Positions 1 to 10,600 of a stretch of 64,000 nucleotides of DNA are shown here, in pieces. The notes below the pieces were generated by a model, which was not told the DNA's origin, made no database searches, and saw nothing but the letters and a program-made list of their open reading frames with translations. The DNA lies in contig NC_009465.1 in assembly GCF_000010405.1 (NCBI RefSeq), positions 958,155 through 1,022,154 of the forward strand. Reading direction: 5' to 3'. The position numbers and the translations under genes are program-made. Positions within the stretch are counted from its first letter, which is position 1; each line of letters starts with the position of its first letter. This DNA is from Candidatus Vesicomyosocius okutanii. GTDB lineage: Bacteria; Pseudomonadota; Gammaproteobacteria; PS1; Pseudothioglobaceae.

Positions 1-3000
1 AATGTATTAGAATTTTTGATGATGAATGGTCGCACCTTACAAGAATCAGCATTAATGATGGTACCTGAGGCCTGGCAGAATGACAGCAATATGAGCGCTG
101 AAAAAAAAGCATTTTATGAATATCTCTCTAACATTATGGAACCGTGGGATGGGCCTGCTTCTATTGCTTTTACTGATGGTTTTTATATTGGTGCAATGCT
201 TGATCGTAACGGTTTACGTCCTTCACGCTACTACCTGACCCACGATGAGCGTGTTATCATGGCAAGCGAAGTAGGTGTAGTTGATGTAGCAACTGATAAT
301 ATCAAAACTAAAGGAAGATTACGTCCAGGAAAAATGTTTTTAGTTGATTTTAACAAAGGTGAATTGGTTAATGATGAAACAATTAAATCTGAATTTGCAG
401 CAAAAAATCCTTACCAAACCTGGTTAAATATCCAGCAAATACATCTATCAGAATTTCACTGTCAAACTGAGGCGCATAGCCTCCATCCAGAATCATTAAT
501 TCATCGTCTAAAAACGTTCGGTTATAGCACAGAGACCTTACAATTTATGTTATTACCACTAGTTAATGAGTTACGTGATCCAGTAGGATCTATGGGTAAT
601 GATTCAGCACTAGCTTGTTTATCTAGCCAATCTCGCATTATTTACGATTATTTTAAGCAATTATTTGCACAAGTCACCAACCCAGCAATTGACTCTATTC
701 GCGAAGAAGTAGTAATGTCATTACGTTGTTCCATTGGACCAGAGGGAAATTTATTACATGATAAGGCTGAAAATGCGCACCGTTTAGTTATTGAACATCC
801 AATTTTAACTAATAAAGAGGTTACCGCATTAAAACATTGCAATCATCGTAACTGGACAAGCAAAACCATTGATATCACTTATGATATTAATAAGGGTAAA
901 AAAATATCTGACTTACTAGATGATATTTGCAACCAAGGATCTCAAGCCATTAAAAATAAACACAATTTAATTATATTATCTGACCGTAATATTGATAAAA
1001 ATCGCGTTGCAATATCTAGTCTATTAGCCTCTTCTGCCCTACATAGACACTTAGTTGCCAGTACCGAACGAACCCAGGTTGGTATTATTGTTGAAACAGG
1101 TGAGGCTCGTGAAGTTCATCATTTCTGTTTAATGATAGGGTTTGGCGCAGATGCAATTAATCCATACCTTGCATTTGAGGCGTTATGGCAAGCACGCCGT
1201 GATGAAATAATTGATATTAAAAGTGATGATGCTATCATATCTTCCTATCGAAAAAGCATTGCTAAAGGCATGTTAAAAGTCATGGCAAAAATGGGTATTT
1301 CTACCTTAGAATCTTACAAAGGTGCACAAATTTTTGAAGCAGTAGGCCTAGCACCGGAAATAATGGATAAATGTTTTTTTGGCACAGCATCTCGTATTAA
1401 CGGTGTTAATTTTGATATTTTACAAACAGAAAGTGAAAAACGCCATCAAAATGCCTACCAAACCAATTCTTTAGACAATTTTGGCCAATACTATTGGCGT
1501 AGTGGTGGAGAAAAACACATGTGGGATCCACAAACAATTTCTCACTTACAAAATGCGGCACGTAATAATAACAAATCAGCTTATTGGGCATTTTCTAAAC
1601 ATGCCAATGAACAAGGCACACGAAACTCAACATTACGTGGGCTTATGTCTTTCAAGAAAGGCAATCCAATTAACATTGACGACGTTGAAAATATTAAAAA
1701 AATTGTTAAAAGATTCGCTACAGGTGCGATGAGCTTTGGTTCTATTTCATCAGAATCACACGAATCACTAGCGATTGCTATGAACCGTTTAGGTGGAAAA
1801 TCAAATACAGGTGAGGGTGGCGAAGACAAAAAACGCTGGACACCTGATATTAATGGTGACTCACGCCGTAGCGCCATTAAACAAGTAGCCTCTGGTCGTT
1901 TTGGTGTAACCATTGACTATCTTAATAATGCGGATGAGATTCAAATTAAAGTCTCACAAGGTGCAAAACCTGGCGAAGGAGGTGAATTACCTGGTACAAA
2001 AGTAGATGAAAATATTGCCTCAATACGCCACTCCACACCTGGTGTAGGACTTATTTCTCCACCACCTCATCATGATATATATTCAATTGAAGATTTATCA
2101 CAACTTATCTTTGATCTAAAGCGCTCCAATCCATCAGCACGCATTAGTGTAAAATTAGTCGCAGAAGTAGGTGTGGGCACGATTGCTGCAGGTGTTGTTA
2201 AAGCAAAATCGGACCATATTGTTATCGCTGGTCACGACGGCGGTACAGGTGCTTCTCCACTAACCTCAATCAAACATGCAGGCTTGCCATGGGAGTTGGG
2301 GTTAGCTGAAACTCATCAAACATTAGTAATGAATGGGTTGCGTTCACGAATAGTTGTTCAAATAGATGGACAATTAAAAACAGGTAGAGATGTTGCCATT
2401 GGTATTCTTTTGGGTGCTGAAGAATTTGGATTTTCAACTGCACCCCTAATCACATTAGGTTGTATTATGATGCGTAAATGCCATCTAAATACTTGTCCAG
2501 TTGGTATTGCTACACAAGATATAGAATTACGTAAAAAATTTACAGGCAAGCCTGAACACGTAGTTAACTACTTATTTATGGTAGCTCAAGAATTACGTTT
2601 AATAATGGCAGAACTTGGTTTTAAAACTGTTAATGAGATGATTGGTCGTGTTGATATGTTACAAATGAATCAAATACTTAATCATTGGAAACAAGGAACT
2701 ATTAACTTAGATGCATTATTAACGCCTGCCAAAAAACCTAACAAACATACAGATACTTATCAAACTGTTACCCAAGACCATCAATTAAATCAACAAATTG
2801 ACAATAAACTAATCGCAAAATCAAAATTAGCTGTTAAAAATACCGAAAAGGTTTATATAAATTCTATTATCACTAACGTTGATCGTGCTGTAGGTACAAT
2901 GTTATCCTCATATATTGTTAAAACAAGAGGTACTAATAACTTACAAGACGACACTATTCATATTAATTTTAAAGGCTCAGCAGGACAATCTCTTGGTGCA

Positions 3001-3600
3001 TTCCTAGCAAAAGGCGTTACCTTAGAAGTTGAGGGCGATGCTAATGACTATGTTGGAAAAGGGATTTCAGGAGGTTGTATTATTGTTTATCCACCTAAAA
3101 ATTCAACCTTTAACGCTGAAAATGAAATTATTGCTGGCAACGTTTGTGGTTATGGTGCAACTGCTGGTGAAATATATTTATCGGGCTGTGTATCTGAACG
3201 CTTCTGTGTACGTAATTCAGGAGCTATCGCTGTAGCAGAAGGAGTTGGTGACCATGGTTGTGAATATATGACTGGTGGTCGAGCTATTATTCTAGGTGAA
3301 GTTGGTCGTAACTTTGGCGCTGGTATGAGTGGGGGTATTGCTTATATTTATAACCCACATCATACATTTGAATCTATGGCCAATCCAATCATGATTGACC
3401 TTGACCCTATGGATAGTGAAACGCAAATAGAATTGAAACAATACATAAATAATCACGCTAAATATACTGGCTCAAAAATAGCTACACGTATTCTTGACAA
3501 CTGGCACAGTGAAATCAAACACTTTATTAAAATCATGCCAAAAGATTTCAAACGTGTTTTAGCCAAAAAAATTACATCAAACCAATTCCAACAAAAATAA
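1..3600 (+). CDS. gltB: Glutamate synthase large subunit, 5'-truncated by window edge
   Basis: Large chain of NADPH-type glutamate synthase, which converts 2-oxoglutarate and glutamine to two glutamates in the cytoplasm. The frame is open from base 1, before the first ATG at 16, so the true start and the N-terminal nucleophile cysteine lie upstream. About 1,199 residues are present of roughly 1,500 in the family. Visible parts are the end of the class II glutaminase domain, the central domain, the FMN-binding synthase barrel and the C-terminal GXGXG beta-helix. Cysteine codons at 2461, 2479 and 2494 form the C-x5-C-x4-C 3Fe-4S motif. gltD is not downstream; the next gene, folA, is convergent. 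The gene looks intact otherwise. Confidence 0.97.
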   Translation, partial: NVLEFLMMNGRTLQESALMMVPEAWQNDSNMSAEKKAFYEYLSNIMEPWDGPASIAFTDGFYIGAMLDRNGLRPSRYYLTHDERVIMASEVGVVDVATDNIKTKGRLRPGKMFLVDFNKGELVNDETIKSEFAAKNPYQTWLNIQQIHLSEFHCQTEAHSLHPESLIHRLKTFGYSTETLQFMLLPLVNELRDPVGSMGNDSALACLSSQSRIIYDYFKQLFAQVTNPAIDSIREEVVMSLRCSIGPEGNLLHDKAENAHRLVIEHPILTNKEVTALKHCNHRNWTSKTIDITYDINKGKKISDLLDDICNQGSQAIKNKHNLIILSDRNIDKNRVAISSLLASSALHRHLVASTERTQVGIIVETGEAREVHHFCLMIGFGADAINPYLAFEALWQARRDEIIDIKSDDAIISSYRKSIAKGMLKVMAKMGISTLESYKGAQIFEAVGLAPEIMDKCFFGTASRINGVNFDILQTESEKRHQNAYQTNSLDNFGQYYWRSGGEKHMWDPQTISHLQNAARNNNKSAYWAFSKHANEQGTRNSTLRGLMSFKKGNPINIDDVENIKKIVKRFATGAMSFGSISSESHESLAIAMNRLGGKSNTGEGGEDKKRWTPDINGDSRRSAIKQVASGRFGVTIDYLNNADEIQIKVSQGAKPGEGGELPGTKVDENIASIRHSTPGVGLISPPPHHDIYSIEDLSQLIFDLKRSNPSARISVKLVAEVGVGTIAAGVVKAKSDHIVIAGHDGGTGASPLTSIKHAGLPWELGLAETHQTLVMNGLRSRIVVQIDGQLKTGRDVAIGILLGAEEFGFSTAPLITLGCIMMRKCHLNTCPVGIATQDIELRKKFTGKPEHVVNYLFMVAQELRLIMAELGFKTVNEMIGRVDMLQMNQILNHWKQGTINLDALLTPAKKPNKHTDTYQTVTQDHQLNQQIDNKLIAKSKLAVKNTEKVYINSIITNVDRAVGTMLSSYIVKTRGTNNLQDDTIHINFKGSAGQSLGAFLAKGVTLEVEGDANDYVGKGISGGCIIVYPPKNSTFNAENEIIAGNVCGYGATAGEIYLSGCVSERFCVRNSGAIAVAEGVGDHGCEYMTGGRAIILGEVGRNFGAGMSGGIAYIYNPHHTFESMANPIMIDLDPMDSETQIELKQYINNHAKYTGSKIATRILDNWHSEIKHFIKIMPKDFKRVLAKKITSNQFQQK

Positions 3601-3652
3601 AACAATAACTAAAATATATTATAAACCATAATGACAGCTTACTTTGTAAGCA

Positions 3653-4144
3653 TTAGTATGTATTCCTTTGTAAAACAATAAAATTATAGGTATAAAAATT
3701 TTTCTCATCAGGTTTATGAGATTCACGACTAAGTTCGATAAATTTAGTACGGTCAAATTCTGGAAAGTACGCATCGCCATCAAACATACCTTTAACTTCA
3801 GTGATATACAATCTATCAACTTTATCTATTATTTGATCGTAAAAAGATGAACCGCCCACAATCATCAGTTCATTGTCATTATTAGCCAAACTTAATGCTA
3901 CGTCAATACTACTAACAACCTCACAGTTATCGGCTTTAAATTTAGTGTTTTTACTCACAATAATATTACGACGATTAGGTAATGACCTACCAATAGAGTC
4001 ATGAGTCTTACGCCCCATTAAAATTGTTTTTCCTATTGTTATCTTCTTAAAATAAGCCAAATCAGCTGGTAAATACCAAGGCAAAGAATTATCTTTACCA
4101 ATCAAATAGTTGTCATCCATCGCGACAATAATAGATAATTTCAT
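3653..4144 (-). CDS. folA: Dihydrofolate reductase
   Basis: Reduces dihydrofolate to tetrahydrofolate with NADPH for one-carbon metabolism. The protein has 163 residues, a normal length. The N-terminus MKLSIIVAMDDNYLIGKDN carries the substrate loop, followed by LPWYLPADL with the catalytic aspartate, then GRKTHDSIGR and the IVGGSSFYDQ nucleotide-binding motif. It converges with gltB (52-base gap) and diverges from the maf gene, whose start is 55 bases away, so the two probably share a promoter region. Confidence 0.97.
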   Translation of the reverse strand: MKLSIIVAMDDNYLIGKDNSLPWYLPADLAYFKKITIGKTILMGRKTHDSIGRSLPNRRNIIVSKNTKFKADNCEVVSSIDVALSLANNDNELMIVGGSSFYDQIIDKVDRLYITEVKGMFDGDAYFPEFDRTKFIELSRESHKPDEKNFYTYNFIVLQRNTY

Positions 4145-4199
4145 AGAAAAGGTTTCGAATAAAGTAAAATACAGCCTATTTTACAAACTATTAATCATC

Positions 4200-4805
4200 A
4201 TGATCTCATTAATTCTAGCCTCAAATTCACCTTTTAGAAAAACATTACTTGCCAAACTAGGTTTAGCCTTCGATACACATCCGCCAAAAATTGATGAATC
4301 AAGAAAAAAGGGTGAAACACCTGAGAAATTAGTTTACCGTCTAGCTCAGGAAAAAGCCAGAGAAATAGGAAAAACACACAGTGGTTTAATCATTGCTTCT
4401 GACCAAGTAGCAACCATTAATAATGGCTTTAATAATGATGATAACATACTAACCAAACCAAAAAACCATAAGGAAGCCATTAAACAACTACAGCAAAATT
4501 CTTGTAATACAGTAAATTTTCTTACAAGTTTGTCACTTTTAAATACAAACACAGGTAATATGCAAACTAAAGTTGAAATATTTAAGGTAATTTTTAAAAA
4601 ATTGAATATTGATCAAATTAACCATTATCTTAAAAAAGAAACTCCTTATAACTGCGCAGGTAGTTTTAAATCTGAAAGCCTAGGTATTGGCTTATTTAAA
4701 TGCATGATTGGTAATGATCCAAATAGTTTAATTGGTTTACCGCTTATTCAACTCATTACAATGCTAGAAAATGAAGGTATTGACATTCTAACTGACAATA
4801 TTTAG
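4200..4805 (+). CDS. yceF: Maf-family nucleotide pyrophosphatase, YceF (7-methyl-GTP) type
   Basis: House-cleaning pyrophosphatase. The sequence follows E. coli YceF, the 7-methyl-GTP subgroup, more closely than the dTTP/UTP Maf group, as in the segments ILASNSPFRKTLL, RLAQEKA and CAGSFKSESLGIGLF. The frame is open further upstream, to 4110. The conserved protein begins MISLILASNSP, which places the start at the ATG at 4200 and gives 201 residues. Two bases separate it from mfd, so the two are probably cotranscribed. Substrate specificity is inferred from sequence resemblance only. Confidence 0.9.
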   Translation: MISLILASNSPFRKTLLAKLGLAFDTHPPKIDESRKKGETPEKLVYRLAQEKAREIGKTHSGLIIASDQVATINNGFNNDDNILTKPKNHKEAIKQLQQNSCNTVNFLTSLSLLNTNTGNMQTKVEIFKVIFKKLNIDQINHYLKKETPYNCAGSFKSESLGIGLFKCMIGNDPNSLIGLPLIQLITMLENEGIDILTDNI

Positions 4806-4807
4806 AT

Positions 4808-7800
4808 ATGATGCCATATCTCTATTCCAACAAAGTTAAATGCTTTGAATTAGGTCGAAAAATGTATTGGGGTTCACTATATGGTAGTGCAGATGCATTG
4901 GCATTAATTGAATTCGCCAACCAACAACATATCATTTTAGTAATTGCTAATGATATTGTACATTTTGATAATTTTTATAAATCTTTAAAGTTTTATAACA
5001 CTGACCTAGAAATTTTAAAATTTGATAATTGGGAAGTTCTTGCCTATGATTACTTCTCACCTCATCCTGATATTACCTCCAGTAGATTAAAAACCTTATC
5101 AAAACTTAAAAGTCTTAAACGAGGTATTGTTATCACCACGTTAGAGTCGTTATTTTCACACTTATGTCCACTAGAGTTTAGCAAAAAATATAGCTTAAAT
5201 ATTCGTATTAATGACAAAATTAATCCTGATACTTTTAGTGAAAAATTACTAAAAATTGGATACAAGCATGTAATCACAGTAATGGAGCATGGTGAGTTTA
5301 ATATGCGTAATTCATTGATTGATCTATACCCGATGGGTACAAAAACAGCTTATCGAATTAATTTATTTAACCAAAAAGTGGAATCCATTCGCGCCTTTAA
5401 CACTTCAACTCAACGTTCTAAAACTAAAATACCTGAAATTACACTATTGCCTGCTAGAGAGTTTGCAACAGATAATACTAGTATTGAATACTTTAAAACT
5501 AATTATAAAAAAATATTTAATGATAATGGTTTTATTTATACCGAAGTTAGTGAAGGAAGATTACCAGGTGGTATTGAGTTCTATTTACCATTGTTTTTTC
5601 ACACAACAAATACCTTATTTGACTATCTAGCAGATAATACTATTATTGCCACGTCAAAAGAATTTTCGAACTTAGTGGATAAAACTTATAACGAAATACG
5701 TGAACGATTTGAAAATGCTAAAAAATCATTAGACAGAGCACCACTTGACATTCAACGAGTTTTCCTATCCAAAGAGTTGCTCTTTAGTGAAGTCAAGAAA
5801 AAATCACAGATTATAATTAGTACATCTAAACTAGAAAATAAAAAGCAACATTTTAATTTTAACTCAAGTCTACCACCGCCAGTACGCATTGAACTACAAA
5901 CGAACAATCCGTTAAGCAAATTTTCAACATTTGTTAAAAGATTTACTAACAAACAAAACAAAAAAATATTAATTGTTTGTGAATCACTCGATAGACAAAA
6001 TGTACTAAGTGATTTACTCATCAATCATAATCTTAATACTTATAGCGTTAAGAGCTGGCATGAATTTACTACTAGTAGTAAATCACTTAACATTATCCAT
6101 GAAGATCTTATCCATGGTTTGCTTATCCATAATATTGCTATTATTACTGAAGAAGATTTATTTGGGCAAGAAGTAGTTCAACAACAACGTCGTCATACCA
6201 AACATAAATATTTTGACGTAGCTATTAAGAGCTTAGTAGAGATTAAAATAGGCGATGCTATTGTGCATGAAAATTATGGCGTGGGTAGATATTTAGGGCT
6301 CAAAACCAAAATTTTTGATAAACAATCACAAGATTTTCTTGTCCTAAAATATGCCAATAACGCAAAATTAATGGTGCCAATCATCTCATTTAATCTAATC
6401 TCTAGATATGCTGGAATTTCGCTAAAAAGTACGCCATTACACAAACTAGGAACCAACCAATGGGCCAAGGCTAAGAAAAAAGCAGGTGAAGCTTTATTTG
6501 ATATAGCAGTTGAATTATTAAAAATTTCTGCCAAGCGATCCTCTCAAACAGGCTTTTCTTTCCCTAAGCCTAATGATGATTACTCTTCATTTGTTGCCAA
6601 TTTTCCCTTTGAGGAAACTCCAGATCAGATAAAAACCATGAATGAAGTACTAGCAGATATGCAATCACAACAACCAATGGACAGATTGGTATGTGGAGAC
6701 GTTGGTTTTGGAAAAACTGAGATTGCCATGCGTGCAGCTTTTTTAGCAGTTAAAGCAGGTAAACAAGTTGCAATTTTAGTACCAACCACACTATTATCCA
6801 ACCAACACTATCGATCTTTTATCGATCGTTTCACTAATGATCCTACAAAAATTGCAACATTATCAAGATTCCAAACCCCAAAAGAGCAAAAAATAATTAT
6901 TGAACAACTAAAGCAAGGAACCATTGATATCATTATCGGTACACACAAAATTATTCAAAATAATATTAAATATAAAAACCTTAGCTTGATTATTATTGAT
7001 GAAGAACATCGCTTTGGAGTTAAACAAAAAGAAGCTTTAAAAAAACTACGAGGACAAAGTGATATTCTAACCATGACTGCCACCCCTATTCCACGTACAT
7101 TAAATATGGCACTAGGTTCATTAAGAGAATTATCTATTATTGCAACGCCACCAGCTAAGCGCAGTACTATCCAAACTTTTGTACAAGAATGGCATAACGA
7201 TAATATCAAAGAGGCAATTACACGAGAAATACACCGTGGTGGGCAGGTTTTTATACTGCATAATGATATTAATTCAATTGACAATATGGCAGAAAATCTA
7301 AAACAAATTATACCAAAATTACAGATTCGTATCGCCCATGGAAAAATTCCAACACGTGAGTTAGAACAAATCATGAGTGATTTTTACCACGCACGTTTCC
7401 ACATTCTAGTTTGCACCACGATTATTGAAACAGGGATTGATATTCCTAACGCCAATACTATCATTATCAATAATGCACAAAATTTTGGTCTAGCACAATT
7501 ACATCAACTTAGAGGTCGTGTTGGTCGTTCTCACCACAGGGCTTATGCTTATTTAATTGTTAAGTCTCATCTATCTTTATCTAAAACAGCTAAAGATAGA
7601 CTTGATGTAATTAAGTCTTTAACAGAACTTGGTTCTGGGTTTATGTTGGCTAATCACGATCTTGAAATTCGTGGTGCAGGTGATCTACTCGGTGATAATC
7701 AATCTGGACAAATCAGCGAAATTGGTTTTAACCTTTACCATGATTTATTGAAACGCACCATTGATGCCGTGTACTCTGGTAAAAAAATTAACCTTAATGA

Positions 7801-8245
7801 TCCAATTAACCATGAAGTACAAATTGATTCTGGCTTACCATCAATTATTCCAGAAACCTATATTTTTGATGTTCATGAACGGCTTGTGCTTTATAAACGC
7901 ATTGCCAATTGTCAAAACAACAATGAACTTAAAGCCTTGCAAATTGAAATGATTGATCGTTTTGGTCTGTTGCCAGATTCAACTAAAAACTTACTTTACA
8001 ATACCAAACTAAAACTCTTTTCCCAAATAATTGGGGTGAACAAAATAATCCTTTATGAAGACAAGGCCATCATTACCTTTAACAAAAAAAACACCATTGA
8101 TCCTATAAAAATCACCAACCTTATCCAAAAACAAGCAAAAAAATATCAGCTAAAAGATCAAAATCAATTAATTATCAAAGAACAAATGCCTAAAAATATT
8201 AGACGAATCAAATTAATAGAATACCTATTAAAAATGTTAAATTAA
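4808..8245 (+). CDS. mfd: Transcription-repair coupling factor
   Basis: Translocase that removes RNA polymerase stalled at DNA lesions and recruits UvrA. The 1,145 residues are close to the 1,148 of E. coli Mfd. In order come the UvrB-like N-terminal module, the RNA-polymerase-interacting CarD-like domain near residues 475-545 (GDAIVHENYGVGRYLGL), the RecG-like helicase core with Walker A GDVGFGKTE near residue 630, the DEEH box (IIDEEHRFGV), the TMTATPIPRT motif, the GRVGR motif VI and the C-terminal TRCF domain. There are two tandem ATG codons. The gene is complete, notable because several other repair genes in this window have decayed. Confidence 0.97.
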   Translation: MMPYLYSNKVKCFELGRKMYWGSLYGSADALALIEFANQQHIILVIANDIVHFDNFYKSLKFYNTDLEILKFDNWEVLAYDYFSPHPDITSSRLKTLSKLKSLKRGIVITTLESLFSHLCPLEFSKKYSLNIRINDKINPDTFSEKLLKIGYKHVITVMEHGEFNMRNSLIDLYPMGTKTAYRINLFNQKVESIRAFNTSTQRSKTKIPEITLLPAREFATDNTSIEYFKTNYKKIFNDNGFIYTEVSEGRLPGGIEFYLPLFFHTTNTLFDYLADNTIIATSKEFSNLVDKTYNEIRERFENAKKSLDRAPLDIQRVFLSKELLFSEVKKKSQIIISTSKLENKKQHFNFNSSLPPPVRIELQTNNPLSKFSTFVKRFTNKQNKKILIVCESLDRQNVLSDLLINHNLNTYSVKSWHEFTTSSKSLNIIHEDLIHGLLIHNIAIITEEDLFGQEVVQQQRRHTKHKYFDVAIKSLVEIKIGDAIVHENYGVGRYLGLKTKIFDKQSQDFLVLKYANNAKLMVPIISFNLISRYAGISLKSTPLHKLGTNQWAKAKKKAGEALFDIAVELLKISAKRSSQTGFSFPKPNDDYSSFVANFPFEETPDQIKTMNEVLADMQSQQPMDRLVCGDVGFGKTEIAMRAAFLAVKAGKQVAILVPTTLLSNQHYRSFIDRFTNDPTKIATLSRFQTPKEQKIIIEQLKQGTIDIIIGTHKIIQNNIKYKNLSLIIIDEEHRFGVKQKEALKKLRGQSDILTMTATPIPRTLNMALGSLRELSIIATPPAKRSTIQTFVQEWHNDNIKEAITREIHRGGQVFILHNDINSIDNMAENLKQIIPKLQIRIAHGKIPTRELEQIMSDFYHARFHILVCTTIIETGIDIPNANTIIINNAQNFGLAQLHQLRGRVGRSHHRAYAYLIVKSHLSLSKTAKDRLDVIKSLTELGSGFMLANHDLEIRGAGDLLGDNQSGQISEIGFNLYHDLLKRTIDAVYSGKKINLNDPINHEVQIDSGLPSIIPETYIFDVHERLVLYKRIANCQNNNELKALQIEMIDRFGLLPDSTKNLLYNTKLKLFSQIIGVNKIILYEDKAIITFNKKNTIDPIKITNLIQKQAKKYQLKDQNQLIIKEQMPKNIRRIKLIEYLLKMLN

Positions 8246-8259
8246 TTCAATTATAATAA

Positions 8260-9201
8260 TTAAAATAATAACTCTCCATAGTTATCTTGATAATATTTTT
8301 CAATATAACCCATATCAAATTGGTGGTTTTGCGCGCCTAAATGTGTAACTTTAATAGCACCAAGTAACCCTGCCAGTTGTCCTATAGTTTTCCAATCCAT
8401 CCCATTCATTAAACCATATAAAAGTCCTGCACGATAAGCATCTCCACAACCTGTTGGATCTTGAAAAACATCTACTTTAACAGGGGTAATATTGATTACT
8501 TTTTCTTCAGTATGAATTTCTGAACCTTGTATACCTTTGGTGATAAATAGCGCCTTTACTTTTATAGCAATGGTTGCTAAATTTAGTCCAGTTCTATCTT
8601 GTAACATTTGTGATTCATAACTATTCACTACCACATAACTAGCTTGTTCAATAAAATTGATTAACTCTTCACCTGAAAACATTGGCATACCCTGACCTGG
8701 ATCAAAAATAAATGGGATATTTAACTGCTTAAATTGTGCTGCATGTTCAATCATTCCAGTACGTCCATCAGGGGATACAATACCAATATCAACCATACTA
8801 ACATCAAATACCTTATTTTGGTGCGACTGATCCATCGCACCAGGATGAAAAACAGTAATTTGATTACCGCTCATATCAGTGGTAATAAACGCCTGACCTG
8901 TATATTGACCTGGAATAATTTTAATATATGCGGTATTCATATGACACCTTGTCATCCATTCTAAATAAGGTGTGAAATCACTACCAACTGTTGCCATCGG
9001 CACTGAATTAACTCCCAATAAATGTAAGTTATAAGCAATATTACCAGCACAACCACCAAACTCTTTACGCATAGTTGGTACTAAAAATGATACATTTAGC
9101 ATATGCACTCTATCTGGTAAAATATGGTTATTAAAATAATCGTGAAACACCATAATACTATCAAAAGCATAAGAGCCACAAATTAATGCTGTTTTTGTCA
9201 T
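8260..9201 (-). CDS. PfkB-family kinase, adenosine-kinase-like
   Basis: Ribokinase/PfkB-fold sugar or nucleoside kinase of 313 residues. The C-terminal signature DPTGCGDAYRAGLLYG carries the catalytic aspartate and anion hole. The N-terminal half, with GSYAFDSIMVF, SFLVPTMRKEFGGCAGNIAYNL and FHPGAM, resembles actinobacterial-type adenosine kinase from memory more than sugar kinases, so adenosine salvage is the likeliest role. The gene stands alone. It faces mfd and lies 68 bases downstream of ispH. The exact substrate cannot be settled from sequence. Confidence 0.82.
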   Translation of the reverse strand: MTKTALICGSYAFDSIMVFHDYFNNHILPDRVHMLNVSFLVPTMRKEFGGCAGNIAYNLHLLGVNSVPMATVGSDFTPYLEWMTRCHMNTAYIKIIPGQYTGQAFITTDMSGNQITVFHPGAMDQSHQNKVFDVSMVDIGIVSPDGRTGMIEHAAQFKQLNIPFIFDPGQGMPMFSGEELINFIEQASYVVVNSYESQMLQDRTGLNLATIAIKVKALFITKGIQGSEIHTEEKVINITPVKVDVFQDPTGCGDAYRAGLLYGLMNGMDWKTIGQLAGLLGAIKVTHLGAQNHQFDMGYIEKYYQDNYGELLF

Positions 9202-9269
9202 ATTATTTTTTCTTTCTTTTTTTTAAAGTATCCTATTAAACTTGATATACCTATGATAAATAAAAATTC

Positions 9270-10196
9270 CTATCTTAATTCTTTTGGTACTGGAAAATGA
9301 ATATTTTCCTTTACGCCCCCCACTTCAATAACTTTAGTTGCGCCCTTATCTCGTAAATAATGAACAACTTCTTGAACTAGAACTTCTGGCGCTGAAGCAC
9401 CTGCAGTTACACCTATTGTATCAACACCTTTAAACCATAATTCATCAATATTATCAATACCATCAATTAGATATGCAGGAATACCTATTTTTTCAGCAAT
9501 TTCTCTAAGACGATTTGAATTAGATGAATTACTAGAACCTAATATCAACAATACACTAGAAAATTGCATCAAAATTTTAACTGCATCTTGGCGATTTTGC
9601 GTAGCATAACAAATATCATCTTTCTTAGGCATATCAATAGTTGGGATTCTTAATTTTAAATAATCTATAATAGATTGAGTATCGTCAATTGAAAGTGTAG
9701 TTTGTGTTGTATAAGAAAATGACATGTTTTTTGATAAATTTAAACGCTCAACATCTTCAATTGTTTCCACTAATTGAACACAATTACTTTCACTAGATTG
9801 ACCTAACGTACCCTCAACCTCTGGATGACCCTTATGCCCAATTAAAATTACCTGATAATTTTGTTTTTGTTTTCTAGCAACTTCTTTATGCACTTTAGTA
9901 ACCAAAGGACAGGTAGCATCATAAATAATTGCGCCTATATTGTGTGTTTGCCTACGCACTGCAATTGATACACCATGCGCACTAAAAATAACCACTTGGT
10001 TGTTGGGCACATCAGCAATATCCTCAACAAAAACAGCACCTTTATTCTTCAGTCCATCAACTACAAATTTATTATGCACAACCTCATGACGAACATATAC
10101 CGGCGCACCATGTAACTTTAACGCACACTCCACAATTTCAATTGCACGATCAACACCAGCACAGAATCCACGTGGATTTGCCAATAAAACTTTCAT
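9270..10196 (-). CDS. ispH: 4-hydroxy-3-methylbut-2-enyl diphosphate reductase
   Basis: Last step of the MEP isoprenoid pathway, making IPP and DMAPP, here also needed for the ubiquinone side chain. The 308 residues are typical. The three 4Fe-4S ligands are Cys12 (NPRGFCAGV), Cys96 ([12 protein letters not shown]) and Cys196 ([11 protein letters not shown]). The catalytic Glu126 lies in [10 protein letters not shown]. The start overlaps the end of fkpB by four bases, the common fkpB-ispH arrangement of gammaproteobacteria, so the pair is translationally coupled. Confidence 0.97.
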   Translation of the reverse strand: MKVLLANPRGFCAGVDRAIEIVECALKLHGAPVYVRHEVVHNKFVVDGLKNKGAVFVEDIADVPNNQVVIFSAHGVSIAVRRQTHNIGAIIYDATCPLVTKVHKEVARKQKQNYQVILIGHKGHPEVEGTLGQSSESNCVQLVETIEDVERLNLSKNMSFSYTTQTTLSIDDTQSIIDYLKLRIPTIDMPKKDDICYATQNRQDAVKILMQFSSVLLILGSSNSSNSNRLREIAEKIGIPAYLIDGIDNIDELWFKGVDTIGVTAGASAPEVLVQEVVHYLRDKGATKVIEVGGVKENIHFPVPKELR

Positions 10197-10600
10197 TGTT
10201 TTTGAAGTATTTTCACCTGAAAAGAGACATCATTACCAGCAAGTGGATGATTAAAATTAACGGTAATATCATCATTCTTAATTTTATCAATACAACCTAC
10301 ATAAGAATCTCCTATAGGAGTTTTAAATTCAACAACAGAATCTAACTCAATCATCATAGTTTGTGGGAAATCTAAACGTTTCATAATTTGAAAAGCTTCT
10401 TCTAGTTCATTACCAAACGCTTCTGATGCACTTAAAAGAAAAGTTTGCAGTTTTCCAACTTGAGCGTCAATAACACATGACTCTAAGCAAAAATCCAATT
10501 GACCATCACCCAATTCAAACTCAAGCGGATCATCCCAAGACTCATCAATCAAAGTACCATTTGCATGACTAAATTTATAAAAAATTTTGTATTTAGTCAT
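10193..10600 (-). CDS. fkpB: FKBP-type peptidyl-prolyl isomerase, SlpA/FkpB type
   Basis: Short SlyD/SlpA-like FKBP of 135 residues, acting as prolyl isomerase and chaperone. It begins [18 protein letters not shown] and has the [13 protein letters not shown] strand and the inserted-in-flap domain around [11 protein letters not shown]. It lacks the His-rich tail of SlyD, as expected for FkpB. It overlaps accD by eight bases and ispH by four, so it sits inside a tight minus-strand operon (hemE-trpA-accD-fkpB-ispH). Confidence 0.9.
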   Translation of the reverse strand: MTKYKIFYKFSHANGTLIDESWDDPLEFELGDGQLDFCLESCVIDAQVGKLQTFLLSASEAFGNELEEAFQIMKRLDFPQTMMIELDSVVEFKTPIGDSYVGCIDKIKNDDITVNFNHPLAGNDVSFQVKILQKQ